Positions 1 to 8,144 of a stretch of DNA of 49,338 nucleotides are shown here, in pieces (position 1 is the first letter of the stretch; each line of letters begins with the position of its first letter). Source of the DNA: Flavobacterium cellulosilyticum (GTDB taxonomy: Bacteria; Bacteroidota; Bacteroidia; Flavobacteriales; Flavobacteriaceae); assembly GCF_004349355.1 (NCBI RefSeq), contig NZ_SMFK01000022.1:1-49338 (forward strand), written 5' to 3'. The translations under genes were made by a program, and so were the position numbers. Below the pieces are notes generated by a model. That model did no database searches, had not been told where the DNA came from, and worked only from the letters and a program-made list of their open reading frames with translations.

Positions 1-231
1 GATGTGCAGATAAACCTGATGTCCACGAATAGGAAAGTCTTGAACAGTTATCTCATCAAAAAAACCTTTGGAGCTTAATTTAGCTTGACGATATTCTTTG
101 GGTATAGAATTGATCTCTTTTAAATAAAGATGAAGAATTTCTTCCCCTTTTTTATAGGAAGTAAGTTCGAAATAATCAACAATAATTTCAGGTAATAACA
201 ATTTGAGAAGTTCAATAAAAGAGTCTTGCAT
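1..231 (-). CDS. ISAon1-type transposase, N-terminal region (partial)
   Basis: This reading frame begins at ATG 231 on the minus strand and runs off the left edge of the window after 77 codons. It starts MQDSFIELLKLLLPEIIVDY and contains SKGFFDEITVQDFPIRGH. I recognise this from memory as the small upstream ORF of ISAon1-type insertion sequences in Bacteroidota, annotated as the ISAon1 family transposase N-terminal region; the catalytic ORF normally follows directly downstream, which here is outside the window. One end of the element should therefore lie between 232 and about 340, close to the tRNA-Val terminator, but I could not fix its terminal inverted repeat with only one end visible. Confidence 0.75.
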   Translation of the reverse strand, partial: MQDSFIELLKLLLPEIIVDYFELTSYKKGEEILHLYLKEINSIPKEYRQAKLSSKGFFDEITVQDFPIRGHQVYLHI

Positions 232-341
232 TTCTATATAATTTTGAAATACAAATATCGAAATTTAATATTTCCCCACAACTTTTAGACTTGATCCGTC
301 AAAATGGGATTGATCCTGAAATTGAAAAATGAATTTTTTCC

Positions 342-384
342 ACAAAAAAAAAGAGACAAGTCAGAAATTTTCTGTTTGTCTCTT
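342..384 (-). terminator. Rho-independent terminator of tRNA-Val
   Basis: AGAGACAA (352-359) pairs with TTGTCTCT (376-383), and the inner CAGAAA/TTTCTG extends the hairpin. Read on the minus strand, the stem is followed by a run of about ten T. It lies just downstream of the tRNA gene and appears intact. Confidence 0.85.
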
Positions 385-387
385 TTG

Positions 388-462
388 TGGGCGATGAGGG
401 GTTCGAACCCCCGACCCCCTCGGTGTAAACGAGGTGCTCTGAACCAGCTGAGCTAATCGCCC
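388..462 (-). tRNA. tRNA-Val (anticodon TAC)
   Basis: The minus strand from 462 reads GGGCGATTAGCTCAGCTGG, and the 3' end is ATCGCCC followed by the discriminator A at 388, so the seven-base-pair acceptor stem is complete. The anticodon arm is CCTCG-TTTACAC-CGAGG, giving anticodon TAC for valine. The T arm contains GGTTCGAACCCC. Length is 75 nt without an encoded CCA. A consensus promoter lies immediately upstream and a terminator hairpin immediately downstream, so it is a single-gene transcription unit. Confidence 0.97.
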
Positions 463-473
463 TATTGCGGGTG

Positions 474-504
474 CAAATATACACTTAGATATTGAATTTG
501 CAAA
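474..504 (-). promoter_or_regulatory. Bacteroidota housekeeping promoter of tRNA-Val
   Basis: On the minus strand TTTG (504-501) is separated by exactly 19 bp from TATATTTG (481-474). This matches the known Bacteroidota consensus TTTG-N19-TAnnTTTG at every specified base. The -7 element ends 11 bp before the mature tRNA 5' end, leaving room for a few-base leader. Confidence 0.85.
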
Positions 505-583
505 CAAAATCAGAAATATTTACTGTTTTTTTTTCTCTTCGGAAAAGTCAAGTCAATATTATGATGAAATAAAGCGTGATTCT

Positions 584-614
584 TTTGTGATGATTCGCTA
601 TAATCATACATTTG
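584..614 (+). promoter_or_regulatory. Bacteroidota promoter of the ABC transporter gene
   Basis: TTTG (584-587), 19 bp, then TACATTTG (607-614) is an exact fit to the Bacteroidota consensus. The -7 box ends 18 bp before the ATG at 633, so the mRNA leader would be only about 12 nt. The -7 box overlaps the TTG at 612, which argues against that upstream codon as the translation start. Confidence 0.8.
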
Positions 615-632
615 CAAACAAAAAAAACGCAA

Positions 633-2420
633 ATGGCTCGGTTCGTAGAAAATGATTTACCAAAATCTAAAATAACTAAAAGTTCGCTGTCTAAAGCAAT
701 ACTTATTTTTAAATATGCCGGAAGTCATAAATGGAAATTTTATGTTGGATTACTATTTCTATTGTTTACAGGAGCAACCGCTTTGGCTTTTCCAAAACTT
801 ATGGGAATGTTGATTGACTGTGTAAAGAATAATAGTTACGATCAAGCCAATAATATCGCACTTATACTAGTCGTAATCTTGTTTTTGCAATCCATTTTTT
901 CGTTTTTTAGATTGTACTTGTTTGTCAATTTTACGGAACATACCTTAGCCAACCTTCGACTTTCATTATACAGTAATTTGGTCAAATTGCCTATGTTGTT
1001 TTTTTCGCACAAGCGTGTGGGCGAATTGAATAGCCGAATTAGTGCCGATATTACTCAAATACAAGATACTTTAACTTCGACTATTGCGGAGTTTTTGAGA
1101 CAGTTTATATTAATTATTGGAGGTGTTATCTTATTAGCAACCCAAAGTATCAAACTGACTTTATTAATGCTTTCAGTGGTGCCTCTTGTGGCAGTTGCGG
1201 CAGTAATATTTGGAAGATTCATTCGAAAATATTCTAAAAAAGTCCAAGATCAAGTTGCCGAAAGTCAAGTTATTGTCGAAGAAACGATGCAAGGAATCAG
1301 TATTGTTAAGGCTTTCGCCAATGAATGGTACGAAATTGCCCGATATGATGGAAAAATAAAAGAAGTGGTGAAATTAGCTATAAAAGGTGGAAAATACAGA
1401 GGTTATTTTGCTTCTTTTATCATCTTTTGCCTTTTTGGAGCTATTGTAGCTGTGGTTTGGTTTGGCGTTCGATTGAGTATTAGTGGCGAAATGAGTGTGG
1501 GACAATTGATCTCATTTGTATTGTATTCCACTTTTGTAGGCGCCTCTTTTGGAGGAATTGCGGAGCTTTATGCCCAAATTCAAAAAGCGATTGGTGCAAC
1601 CGAACGTGTTTTTGAATTATTAGACGAAACACCTGAAAAAATTAACTCAACACAAAATTCTCATCCTGTTCAAAAAATAAAAGGAGAAGTAAGTTTCAAA
1701 AATGTAGCTTTCAGTTATCCTTCTAGAAAAGAAATGCAAGTATTGAAAGAAGTTAGTTTTGAAGCAAAGTTTGGTCAAAAAATTGCCATTGTAGGGCCGA
1801 GTGGTGCTGGAAAATCTACTATTGCTTCTTTACTGTTGCGTTTTTATGATATTGAAAGTGGCGAAATTTTAATCGACGGAAAAAACATCTACGATTATGA
1901 TTTAGAAAATTTGCGTGGCAATATGAGCATAGTTCCTCAAGACGTGATTTTATTTGGTGGAACCATCAAAGAAAATATTGCTTACGGAAAACCCGATGCA
2001 ACGAATGAAGAAATTATTTTGGCAGCCAAACAAGCCAATGCCTTACTTTTTATTGAAAGCTTTCCTGAAAAATTTGAAACTATGGTTGGAGAACGAGGAA
2101 TTAAACTTTCGGGTGGACAACGACAACGCATTGCAATTGCGAGAGCCTTGCTCAAAAACCCAAGTATATTGATTCTTGACGAAGCTACGTCATCATTAGA
2201 CAGTGAAAGCGAAAAACTGGTTCAGGAAGCCCTAGAAATTTTAATGGAGGGAAGAACAAGCATTATTATTGCGCATCGCCTTTCAACAATTCGTAGTGCC
2301 GATCAAATTTTGGTGATTGATAATGGTAGAGTTGCTGAAACAGGAAAACACCAAGATTTGATAATATTAGAAAACGGAATATACAAGAATCTAAGTAATT
2401 TACAATTTACCCATTCTTAA
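633..2420 (+). CDS. ABC exporter, fused permease and ATPase (MsbA/BmrA-like)
   Basis: The protein is a half-transporter of about 595 residues with an N-terminal six-helix membrane domain (about residues 30-310) and a C-terminal nucleotide-binding domain. It should act as a homodimer in the inner membrane, exporting lipids or hydrophobic compounds using ATP. Seen in the sequence: Walker A GPSGAGKS near residue 388, signature LSGGQ near 492, Walker B ILILDEATSS near 512-520 and the switch histidine in IIIAHRLST near 546. A longer frame opens at TTG 612, but that codon lies in the promoter, so ATG 633 is chosen. The gene stands alone between its promoter and a bidirectional terminator. The substrate cannot be told from sequence; a lipid A flippase role is possible, as is drug efflux. 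Confidence 0.93.
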   Translation: MARFVENDLPKSKITKSSLSKAILIFKYAGSHKWKFYVGLLFLLFTGATALAFPKLMGMLIDCVKNNSYDQANNIALILVVILFLQSIFSFFRLYLFVNFTEHTLANLRLSLYSNLVKLPMLFFSHKRVGELNSRISADITQIQDTLTSTIAEFLRQFILIIGGVILLATQSIKLTLLMLSVVPLVAVAAVIFGRFIRKYSKKVQDQVAESQVIVEETMQGISIVKAFANEWYEIARYDGKIKEVVKLAIKGGKYRGYFASFIIFCLFGAIVAVVWFGVRLSISGEMSVGQLISFVLYSTFVGASFGGIAELYAQIQKAIGATERVFELLDETPEKINSTQNSHPVQKIKGEVSFKNVAFSYPSRKEMQVLKEVSFEAKFGQKIAIVGPSGAGKSTIASLLLRFYDIESGEILIDGKNIYDYDLENLRGNMSIVPQDVILFGGTIKENIAYGKPDATNEEIILAAKQANALLFIESFPEKFETMVGERGIKLSGGQRQRIAIARALLKNPSILILDEATSSLDSESEKLVQEALEILMEGRTSIIIAHRLSTIRSADQILVIDNGRVAETGKHQDLIILENGIYKNLSNLQFTHS

Positions 2421-2442
2421 AGGAGAATTTAAAATACAACAA

Positions 2443-2480
2443 AAAAGGTCTCGATTTGCATCGAGACCTTTTCATTTTTT
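2443..2480. terminator. Bidirectional terminator between convergent genes
   Basis: A perfect 13-bp stem, AAGGTCTCGAT and flanking A bases (2443-2455) against 2460-2472, closes a four-base loop TTGC. There is an A run on the left and TTTTC plus seven T on the right, so it can stop transcription of the ABC transporter (plus) and of the sua5/yciO gene (minus). Confidence 0.9.
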
Positions 2481-2493
2481 TGCTTAGAACAAA

Positions 2494-3114
2494 TTAGAGA
2501 ACATCTAAACTCCCCTTGCCTTCTCTTACTACTACTGGTTCATGATTTGACAAATCGATTATGGTAGAACCAATATTATCACCATAACCACCATCAATCA
2601 CCATATCGACCAGGTTTTGCCATTTCTCGAAAATGAGTTCAGGGTCGGTGGTGTATTCAATTACTTCATCTTCATCCCGAATAGAAGTGGATACAATGGG
2701 ATTTCCCAATTGACGTACAATTTCTAGGGCAATCGAATTATTCGGAATACGAATTCCCACGGTGGTTTTCTTTTTGAATTCTTTTGGTAAATTATTATTT
2801 CCAGGTAAAATAAAAGTGTACGGACCTGGTAAGGCTCTTTTTAATAACTTAAAAGTCGACGTGTCTACTTGCTTCACATAATCCGAAAGATTACTCAAAT
2901 CATGACAAATAAAGGAAAAATTAGCTTTATCCAACTTCACTCCTTTAATTTTGGCAATGCGTTCCAAAGCTTTGGTATTCGTAATATCACATCCCAAACC
3001 ATAAACAGTATCGGTTGGATATATTACCAAACCACCTTCTTTTAAAACCTTTACGACCTTGGCAATAGCCGCTTCGTTAGGTTTGTCTTCGTATATTTTT
3101 ATAAATTGGCTCAT
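2494..3114 (-). CDS. Threonylcarbamoyl-AMP synthase family (Sua5/YciO/YrdC)
   Basis: This 206-residue protein is a single YrdC-like domain. Family members make threonylcarbamoyl-AMP from threonine, bicarbonate and ATP for the t6A modification of tRNAs that read ANN codons. Visible landmarks are VIYPTDTVYGLGCD near residues 30-43, ALPGPYTFILPG near 93-104 and VGIRIPN near 120. The wording NFSFICHDLSNLSDYV resembles the YciO branch more than classical TsaC, and YciO has weak or uncertain activity in t6A synthesis, so a second YrdC/Sua5 gene may exist elsewhere in the genome. It overlaps the tfoX-like gene by four bases (ATGA), implying translational coupling. Confidence 0.88.
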   Translation of the reverse strand: MSQFIKIYEDKPNEAAIAKVVKVLKEGGLVIYPTDTVYGLGCDITNTKALERIAKIKGVKLDKANFSFICHDLSNLSDYVKQVDTSTFKLLKRALPGPYTFILPGNNNLPKEFKKKTTVGIRIPNNSIALEIVRQLGNPIVSTSIRDEDEVIEYTTDPELIFEKWQNLVDMVIDGGYGDNIGSTIIDLSNHEPVVVREGKGSLDVL

Positions 3115-3458
3115 TTTTTCTTTTTCGATTTTACAATTCCAAATTTGGAAAACTCCAAACCATAATCAATCCATTTATTTAAATCGGTTTCTTTTTTCAA
3201 TCCTTCTGCTTCTATCAAAAGAAATCCTTTCATTGTTTTCCCAGTAAAATTCATTGGATGAACATGATTGCTTTCTATTAATACTTCGTATTCTGAATCC
3301 AAAACCCGAAGCATTACTTCTGCTTTCATAATTCCGACACACATTTTGTCGTTAATCATAAATGCATTTCCACCAAACATTTTCTTTTCTATAAAGCTAC
3401 AATTTAATTCTATTAATCGCTTGTTTACACGTAATGATAATTCTTCGTTGTAAGCCAT
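3111..3458 (-). CDS. TfoX/Sxy N-terminal domain protein
   Basis: The product is a 115-residue protein consisting of one TfoX N-terminal domain. Its core reads EKKMFGGNAFMINDKMCVGI and it ends in a lysine-rich tail. In gamma-proteobacteria the two-domain TfoX/Sxy is a competence co-activator, but single-domain versions such as this one are widespread in Bacteroidota and have no assigned role. It lies 11 bp after uvrD and overlaps the sua5/yciO gene, so the three genes probably share a transcript. Family assignment is good; function is unknown. Confidence 0.85.
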   Translation of the reverse strand: MAYNEELSLRVNKRLIELNCSFIEKKMFGGNAFMINDKMCVGIMKAEVMLRVLDSEYEVLIESNHVHPMNFTGKTMKGFLLIEAEGLKKETDLNKWIDYGLEFSKFGIVKSKKKK

Positions 3459-3469
3459 TTTAATAGTTT

Positions 3470-5803
3470 TTACCCAATCACATTCAACTTTGCGAAACGC
3501 AATAACAATTTCTTGATTCCACCAACTTCAAATTTGATTTCTGCTTTTTTGTCCGCGCCAACACCTTCCAAGTTGAGCACCTCCCCTTTACCGAAACGTT
3601 CGTGCATCACGATATTTCCTGCGACTAATTTATTGTCAAATAAATTGGCAGTACCCGATGTAGAATTAGTCGAAACAGGTTTTAACTTTCTAACATTAAA
3701 ATCCGTTTTAGGTTCATTATTGGTACTGTTTTTTGGTGGAGCTCCAGCAATTGGTTTAGCCAAACGCAACTTCGATTTGTCAATATCTCCAAAAATATCA
3801 CTATCAATCATTGGTTTGTAGCGATAATTACTTTCTTCTGGCGTAAGATATTCTAAATATTGTCCGTCGATTTCCTCGATAAATCGGGAAGGTTCACTAT
3901 CGGTTAATTTTCCCCAACGGTAACGCGATTGTGCATAAGTCAAATACGCCTGATGCTCTGCACGAGTCAATGCCACATAAAATAATCGGCGTTCTTCCTC
4001 GAGTTCACTTCGGGTACTCATACTCATCGCACTTGGAAACAGATCTTCTTCCATTCCCACTACAAAAACGTGCGGAAATTCTAATCCTTTAGCCAAATGT
4101 ATGGTCATTAGCGCTACACGATCTTCGTCACTGGTATCTTTATCCAAATCCGTTGCGAGAGCCACATCTTCCATAAACTCGGACAAAGCGCCACGAGCGC
4201 CATCTATTTCTCTTTGGCCTTCGGTAAAATCTTTGATACCATTCAGTAATTCTTCAATATTTTGGATTTTTGCCATTCCTTCCGGAGTCGCATCTTTTTT
4301 TAATTCTTGAACCAATCCAGTTTTTTTGGAAACGTGATCCGTAATATAAAAAGCATCTTGATTCTCGTTGATTACCTGAAAACTCTGAATCATCGTTACA
4401 AAATCAGATAGTTTTTGTTTGGTTCCAGAATTCAGTTTCAAGTCGATTTTATCAATATTCTGCATTACTTCAAAGATAGAACGCTTGTAATGATTGGCAG
4501 CTACTGTTAGTTTTTCAACGGTGGTATCCCCTATTCCACGGGCTGGATAATTAATAACACGAACTAAAGCCTCTTCGTCTTTAGGATTGATAACCAATCG
4601 CAAATAACACAACACATCTTTGATTTCTTTTCTTTGGTAAAAAGACAAACCTCCATAAATTCGGTATGGGATATCACGTTTTCTCAATGCGTCTTCCATA
4701 GCACGAGACTGTGCATTGGTGCGATACAAAATAGCAAAAGCACCATTATGCAATTGATTTTGCATTTTTTGCTCCCAAATCGTACTGGCTACAAAACGAC
4801 CTTCTTCACTATCAGTCATAGAGCGATGCACTTTTATTTTGGGTCCAAAATCATTCGCCGTCCAAACAATTTTATCGAGTTTGGTTTGGTTCTTGTCAAT
4901 TATAGTATTTGCAGCTTCCACAATATTTTTTGTAGAGCGGTAATTTTGTTCTAATCGAAAAGTTTTTACTCCTTCGTAATCTTTTTGAAAATTCAAGATG
5001 TTGTTGATGTTGGCGCCACGAAAGGCATAAATACTCTGTGCATCATCACCCACAACACATATATTTTGGAATTTATCCGATAAAGCGCGAACAATCAAAT
5101 ACTGAGAATGATTGGTATCTTGGTACTCATCGACCAAAATATATCGAAAACGGTTCTGATATTTAGCCAAAACTTCTGGAAAACGATTCAGTAATTCATT
5201 AGTTTTTAATAATAAATCATCAAAATCCATAGCGCCAGATTTGAAGCATTTCTCTACATAATTTTGATATATTTCACCTAAACGTGGCTTTTTGGCCATA
5301 GCATCAGATTCCTGCAATTCGGGATTGTTGAAATAGGCTTTTACAGTAATTAAGCTATTTTTATACGAAGAAATTCGACTTAGCACCTGTTTGGGTTTGT
5401 ACACATCTCTGTCCAATTGCATTTCTTTGATAATCCCCGAAATACAACGCAAGGAATCTTGAGAATCATAAATCGTAAAATTTGATGGATAACCCAATTT
5501 ATCAGCTTCTGAACGAAGAATTCGAGCAAAAACGGAGTGAAAAGTTCCCATCCAAAGATTTTTGGCTTCAGATGCGCCAACAATATCTGAGATACGTTTT
5601 TTCATTTCGCGAGCCGCCTTATTGGTAAACGTCAAGGACAGTATACTAAACGAATCCACTCCAAGACTCATCAAATAAGCAATCCGAATGGTTAACACAC
5701 GCGTTTTACCAGAACCAGCACCAGCAATAATTATCATTGGGCCGTCTTTTTGGAGTACGGGTTCGCGTTGGGCTTCGTTAAGTTGATCGATGTATTTTTG
5801 CAT
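3470..5803 (-). CDS. uvrD: UvrD/PcrA-type ATP-dependent DNA helicase
   Basis: This is a superfamily 1A 3'-5' helicase of about 777 residues acting in nucleotide-excision repair, mismatch repair and clearing of replication forks. Visible motifs in order: Q-motif LNEAQREPV, Walker A AGAGSGKT near residue 30, DEYQDTN (Walker B), GDDAQSIYAFRGA (motif III), LEQNYRS (motif IV), TIHLAKGLEFPHVFVVGMEE (motif V) and EEERRLFYVALTRAE (motif VI). The C-terminus (VMHERFGKGEV) is the Tudor-like PcrA tail that contacts RNA polymerase in other bacteria. A longer frame starts at 5824, but a TATTTTTG promoter box occupies 5829-5822, so ATG 5803 (MQKYIDQLNEAQ) is preferred. First gene of a uvrD-tfoX-sua5/yciO unit. 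Confidence 0.95.
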   Translation of the reverse strand: MQKYIDQLNEAQREPVLQKDGPMIIIAGAGSGKTRVLTIRIAYLMSLGVDSFSILSLTFTNKAAREMKKRISDIVGASEAKNLWMGTFHSVFARILRSEADKLGYPSNFTIYDSQDSLRCISGIIKEMQLDRDVYKPKQVLSRISSYKNSLITVKAYFNNPELQESDAMAKKPRLGEIYQNYVEKCFKSGAMDFDDLLLKTNELLNRFPEVLAKYQNRFRYILVDEYQDTNHSQYLIVRALSDKFQNICVVGDDAQSIYAFRGANINNILNFQKDYEGVKTFRLEQNYRSTKNIVEAANTIIDKNQTKLDKIVWTANDFGPKIKVHRSMTDSEEGRFVASTIWEQKMQNQLHNGAFAILYRTNAQSRAMEDALRKRDIPYRIYGGLSFYQRKEIKDVLCYLRLVINPKDEEALVRVINYPARGIGDTTVEKLTVAANHYKRSIFEVMQNIDKIDLKLNSGTKQKLSDFVTMIQSFQVINENQDAFYITDHVSKKTGLVQELKKDATPEGMAKIQNIEELLNGIKDFTEGQREIDGARGALSEFMEDVALATDLDKDTSDEDRVALMTIHLAKGLEFPHVFVVGMEEDLFPSAMSMSTRSELEEERRLFYVALTRAEHQAYLTYAQSRYRWGKLTDSEPSRFIEEIDGQYLEYLTPEESNYRYKPMIDSDIFGDIDKSKLRLAKPIAGAPPKNSTNNEPKTDFNVRKLKPVSTNSTSGTANLFDNKLVAGNIVMHERFGKGEVLNLEGVGADKKAEIKFEVGGIKKLLLRFAKLNVIG

Positions 5804-5821
5804 AAAATTTTCTGTAATATG

Positions 5822-5829
5822 CAAAAATA
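5822..5829 (-). promoter_or_regulatory. Probable -7 promoter element of uvrD
   Basis: The minus strand reads TATTTTTG, matching TAnnTTTG, 18 bp before the chosen uvrD ATG. A T-rich stretch lies at the -33 distance but there is no exact TTTG, so only the -7 element is claimed. Confidence 0.5.
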
Positions 5830-5860
5830 AGGATTTATGAATTAAAAAAAGAGTGGTTTT

Positions 5861-6628
5861 CTATTTATAAAACACATCGTATCCAAATCGGATTAAGGTT
5901 CCAATAATAACCACCAAAAAGAAAATCCGAATGAAGTTATTTCCTCTGTTTATAGCTAATTTAGCTCCAATCCAACCACCAAACGCATTACAAATTGCCA
6001 TTGGAATTGCGATTGCCCAAATAATTTTTCCTTTTAAAGCAAATAAACAGATTGAACCGAAATTAGTCGAAAGGTTTACCATTTTTGCATTGGCGGAAGC
6101 ATGTAAAAAATCAAAACCCATCAAGGATATAAAGGCCAATACTAAAAAACTGCCAGTTCCTGGGCCGATGAAACCGTCGTAGAAACCTACTATAAAACTA
6201 ATGAGAACGCCATATAAAACCTGAGTTCTGACAGAATGTGATTTGATAATTTGTTGCCCAAAATTTTTCTTGGCATAAGTATAAATAACTAATAATGATA
6301 GCACTACCAACAACAAAGGTTTCATAAAGTCATTGCTGACATAAGTTAATAAAGTAGAACCCAAGAATGCTGACGGAAAAGCCAAAACCATAATAATGAT
6401 TAAAATTTTCCAATTCATATCCACCTTTTTCAAATATTGATAGGCTGCAAATGATGTTCCGCTAAAAGCAGGAATTTTCAATGTTCCAATAACCGTTGAA
6501 ACAGAAAGATTGGGAAGCATAATCAATCCAACAGGCGTTTGTATCAATCCGCCTCCACCGACTATAGCATCAATAAATCCTGCTGCAAATGCGGCCAAAC
6601 AAAGTACAATTATAATGTAAGATTCCAT
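5861..6628 (-). CDS. TauE/SafE-family sulfite or anion exporter
   Basis: This 255-residue integral membrane protein has about eight hydrophobic helices arranged as two repeats. The N-terminal repeat carries AGFIDAIVGGGGLIQTPVGL and the second carries GFYDGFIGPGTGSFLVLAF, the paired glycine-rich signatures of the TauE/SafE (formerly DUF81) family. Characterised members move sulfite, sulfoacetate or other small organosulfur anions across the inner membrane. No sulfur-metabolism gene lies nearby, so the substrate is open. A TACATTTG box at 6653-6646 gives it its own probable promoter. Confidence 0.9.
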   Translation of the reverse strand: MESYIIIVLCLAAFAAGFIDAIVGGGGLIQTPVGLIMLPNLSVSTVIGTLKIPAFSGTSFAAYQYLKKVDMNWKILIIIMVLAFPSAFLGSTLLTYVSNDFMKPLLLVVLSLLVIYTYAKKNFGQQIIKSHSVRTQVLYGVLISFIVGFYDGFIGPGTGSFLVLAFISLMGFDFLHASANAKMVNLSTNFGSICLFALKGKIIWAIAIPMAICNAFGGWIGAKLAINRGNNFIRIFFLVVIIGTLIRFGYDVFYK

Positions 6629-6645
6629 TTAAAATAAAATTTTCG

Positions 6646-6653
6646 CAAATGTA
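6646..6653 (-). promoter_or_regulatory. Probable -7 promoter element of the tauE-like gene
   Basis: The minus strand reads TACATTTG, an exact TAnnTTTG match, 17 bp before ATG 6628. No convincing -33 element was found at the expected spacing. Confidence 0.45.
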
Positions 6654-6716
6654 CTCTTTATGTTTATTTGTTTATTCGTTAATTTGCCTTCAATAAATTT
6701 AAACATACGATTTAAA

Positions 6717-7238
6717 ATGGATTCAACTCAAATTATAGCATTAATAAGTTACAGCTTACCAACACTAATAATTGCATTGATAGGCTATAATCTATTTGAG
6801 CAATACACTAAGAATGAGCGAGAAAAAAGACAGTATCTATTGCAAAGAGATACAAAAACTGATATTTTACCCTTACGATTACAAGCTTATGAACGCATGA
6901 CATTGTTTATAGAGCGCATCAATCCTAGTCAATTATTGGTTCGTATCTCACCTATTTCAGAAAATAAAAATGATTATCAAAATTTTGTAATAGCGCAGAT
7001 TGAGCAAGAATTTGAGCATAATTTAGCTCAACAAATTTATATTTCTGAAGAATGTTGGTCGGTAATAATCAAAGCTAAAAACGCAACAATTCAATCCATA
7101 ATAGCAGCAACTTCAAAAGAAAACATCAGTGACGCTAATCAATTACGAGAATACATATTAAAAGAATTATCAGAAAAACAAGCTCCTACTAGCATCGCTT
7201 TATCGTATTTGAAAAATGAAGTAAGCCAATTATGGTAA
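6717..7238 (+). CDS. Small membrane-anchored protein of unknown function
   Basis: I do not recognise a named family. From ATG 6717 the protein has about 173 residues, beginning MDSTQIIALISYSLPTLIIA, one N-terminal transmembrane helix (roughly residues 4-25) followed by a charged, helical cytoplasmic region with KNEREKRQYLLQRDTKTDIL. The same frame opens 19 codons earlier at 6660, but that extension is hydrophobic upstream sequence overlapping the promoter zone of the divergent tauE-like gene, so ATG 6717 is preferred. Its last nine bases overlap the 3' end of the convergent patatin gene. Single-helix proteins with this layout occur in many flavobacteria, to my recollection, without known function. 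Confidence 0.75.
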   Translation: MDSTQIIALISYSLPTLIIALIGYNLFEQYTKNEREKRQYLLQRDTKTDILPLRLQAYERMTLFIERINPSQLLVRISPISENKNDYQNFVIAQIEQEFEHNLAQQIYISEECWSVIIKAKNATIQSIIAATSKENISDANQLREYILKELSEKQAPTSIALSYLKNEVSQLW

Positions 7239-8135
7239 TAAAACTTCACTCATAATTACACTTTTTTTATGGGCGTATTTAAATCCTTCTTTCCACCAGT
7301 TTGTCATATCTTTTTTATTGAAGATAAGTGCGTTATTGGTCAATTTTATTGGCGTATAATATAAATTTAATTTGACATCTCTATTTCTGGCAATCAGTTT
7401 TCCAATAGTGATATTTTTCTTTTCAACTTGTCCTAAAGTGATTCTGAAAAGATCAATTAATAAAGATAATGGATTTTTCCCTACTACTTGTTTCGTTTTA
7501 TTAGTCTCCGTTTCTAAAATAACAACATCAACCTCTGTGGCTCCTCGTTTTATTGCTTCTTGAATTGGAACTAAATTTGAAAAACCGCCATCACCATATT
7601 CGCATTCGTTTTTAGTAACAATACTCATAAATGGTACATAATTACCAGAAATCCAAACCCATTCGCAGAATTCGTCATAAGTACAATCTTTAATCGATTT
7701 GTATTCGGTTTCATTAGTTGAAATATTTGTAACCGTTACAACAACATCTAAATTAGACATTTTTAATTCATTAAATTCCGCAATCGTTAGGCTTGATTTT
7801 ATCAATTTCAAAAGATTTTTGCTTTCGCCAAAAGTCCTTCTCTTAAACAAGAATTGTCTTAATATACTGAAATGATTGATAGTAACAATATCAATTCCCT
7901 TCTTATTTTTAATAACAAAAGGGTTTATGTTAAAAATTTTACCCATATCAACATTGGTATAAATATCATGAATTTCATCAATTTTCCCCAAAGCCAAATG
8001 CGAAATCAGTAAGCTTCCTGTAGAAGTTCCCAAAAACAAATCATATTTGTATCCTTTTTCTTTTATTAGATATTCCGCAACGCCTCCTGCAAAGGCGCCT
8101 TTACTTCCACCTCCAGAAATAACTAATGCTCTCAT
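7230..8135 (-). CDS. Patatin-like phospholipase
   Basis: This 301-residue protein is a patatin-family lipid acyl hydrolase. The oxyanion-hole loop is SGGGSKGAF at residues 7-15, the nucleophile is Ser38 in GTSTGS, and the catalytic aspartate is in YGDGGF near residue 181, so the Ser-Asp dyad is complete. No signal peptide is visible, so it probably acts in the cytoplasm or at the inner face of the membrane. It follows the DUF1697 gene with a nine-base gap and probably shares its promoter. Its stop overlaps the convergent small membrane-protein gene by nine bases with no terminator between them. Confidence 0.92.
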   Translation of the reverse strand: MRALVISGGGSKGAFAGGVAEYLIKEKGYKYDLFLGTSTGSLLISHLALGKIDEIHDIYTNVDMGKIFNINPFVIKNKKGIDIVTINHFSILRQFLFKRRTFGESKNLLKLIKSSLTIAEFNELKMSNLDVVVTVTNISTNETEYKSIKDCTYDEFCEWVWISGNYVPFMSIVTKNECEYGDGGFSNLVPIQEAIKRGATEVDVVILETETNKTKQVVGKNPLSLLIDLFRITLGQVEKKNITIGKLIARNRDVKLNLYYTPIKLTNNALIFNKKDMTNWWKEGFKYAHKKSVIMSEVLLP

Positions 8136-8144
8136 ATAATATGT

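Noticed and set aside
299..484. 61-codon minus-strand frame
   Set aside because: It covers tRNA-Val and its terminator and has no protein-like features, so it is a chance frame.
1954..2172. Plus-strand frame inside the ABC exporter gene
   Set aside because: It is an alternative frame of the ATPase domain, which itself is intact with all motifs.
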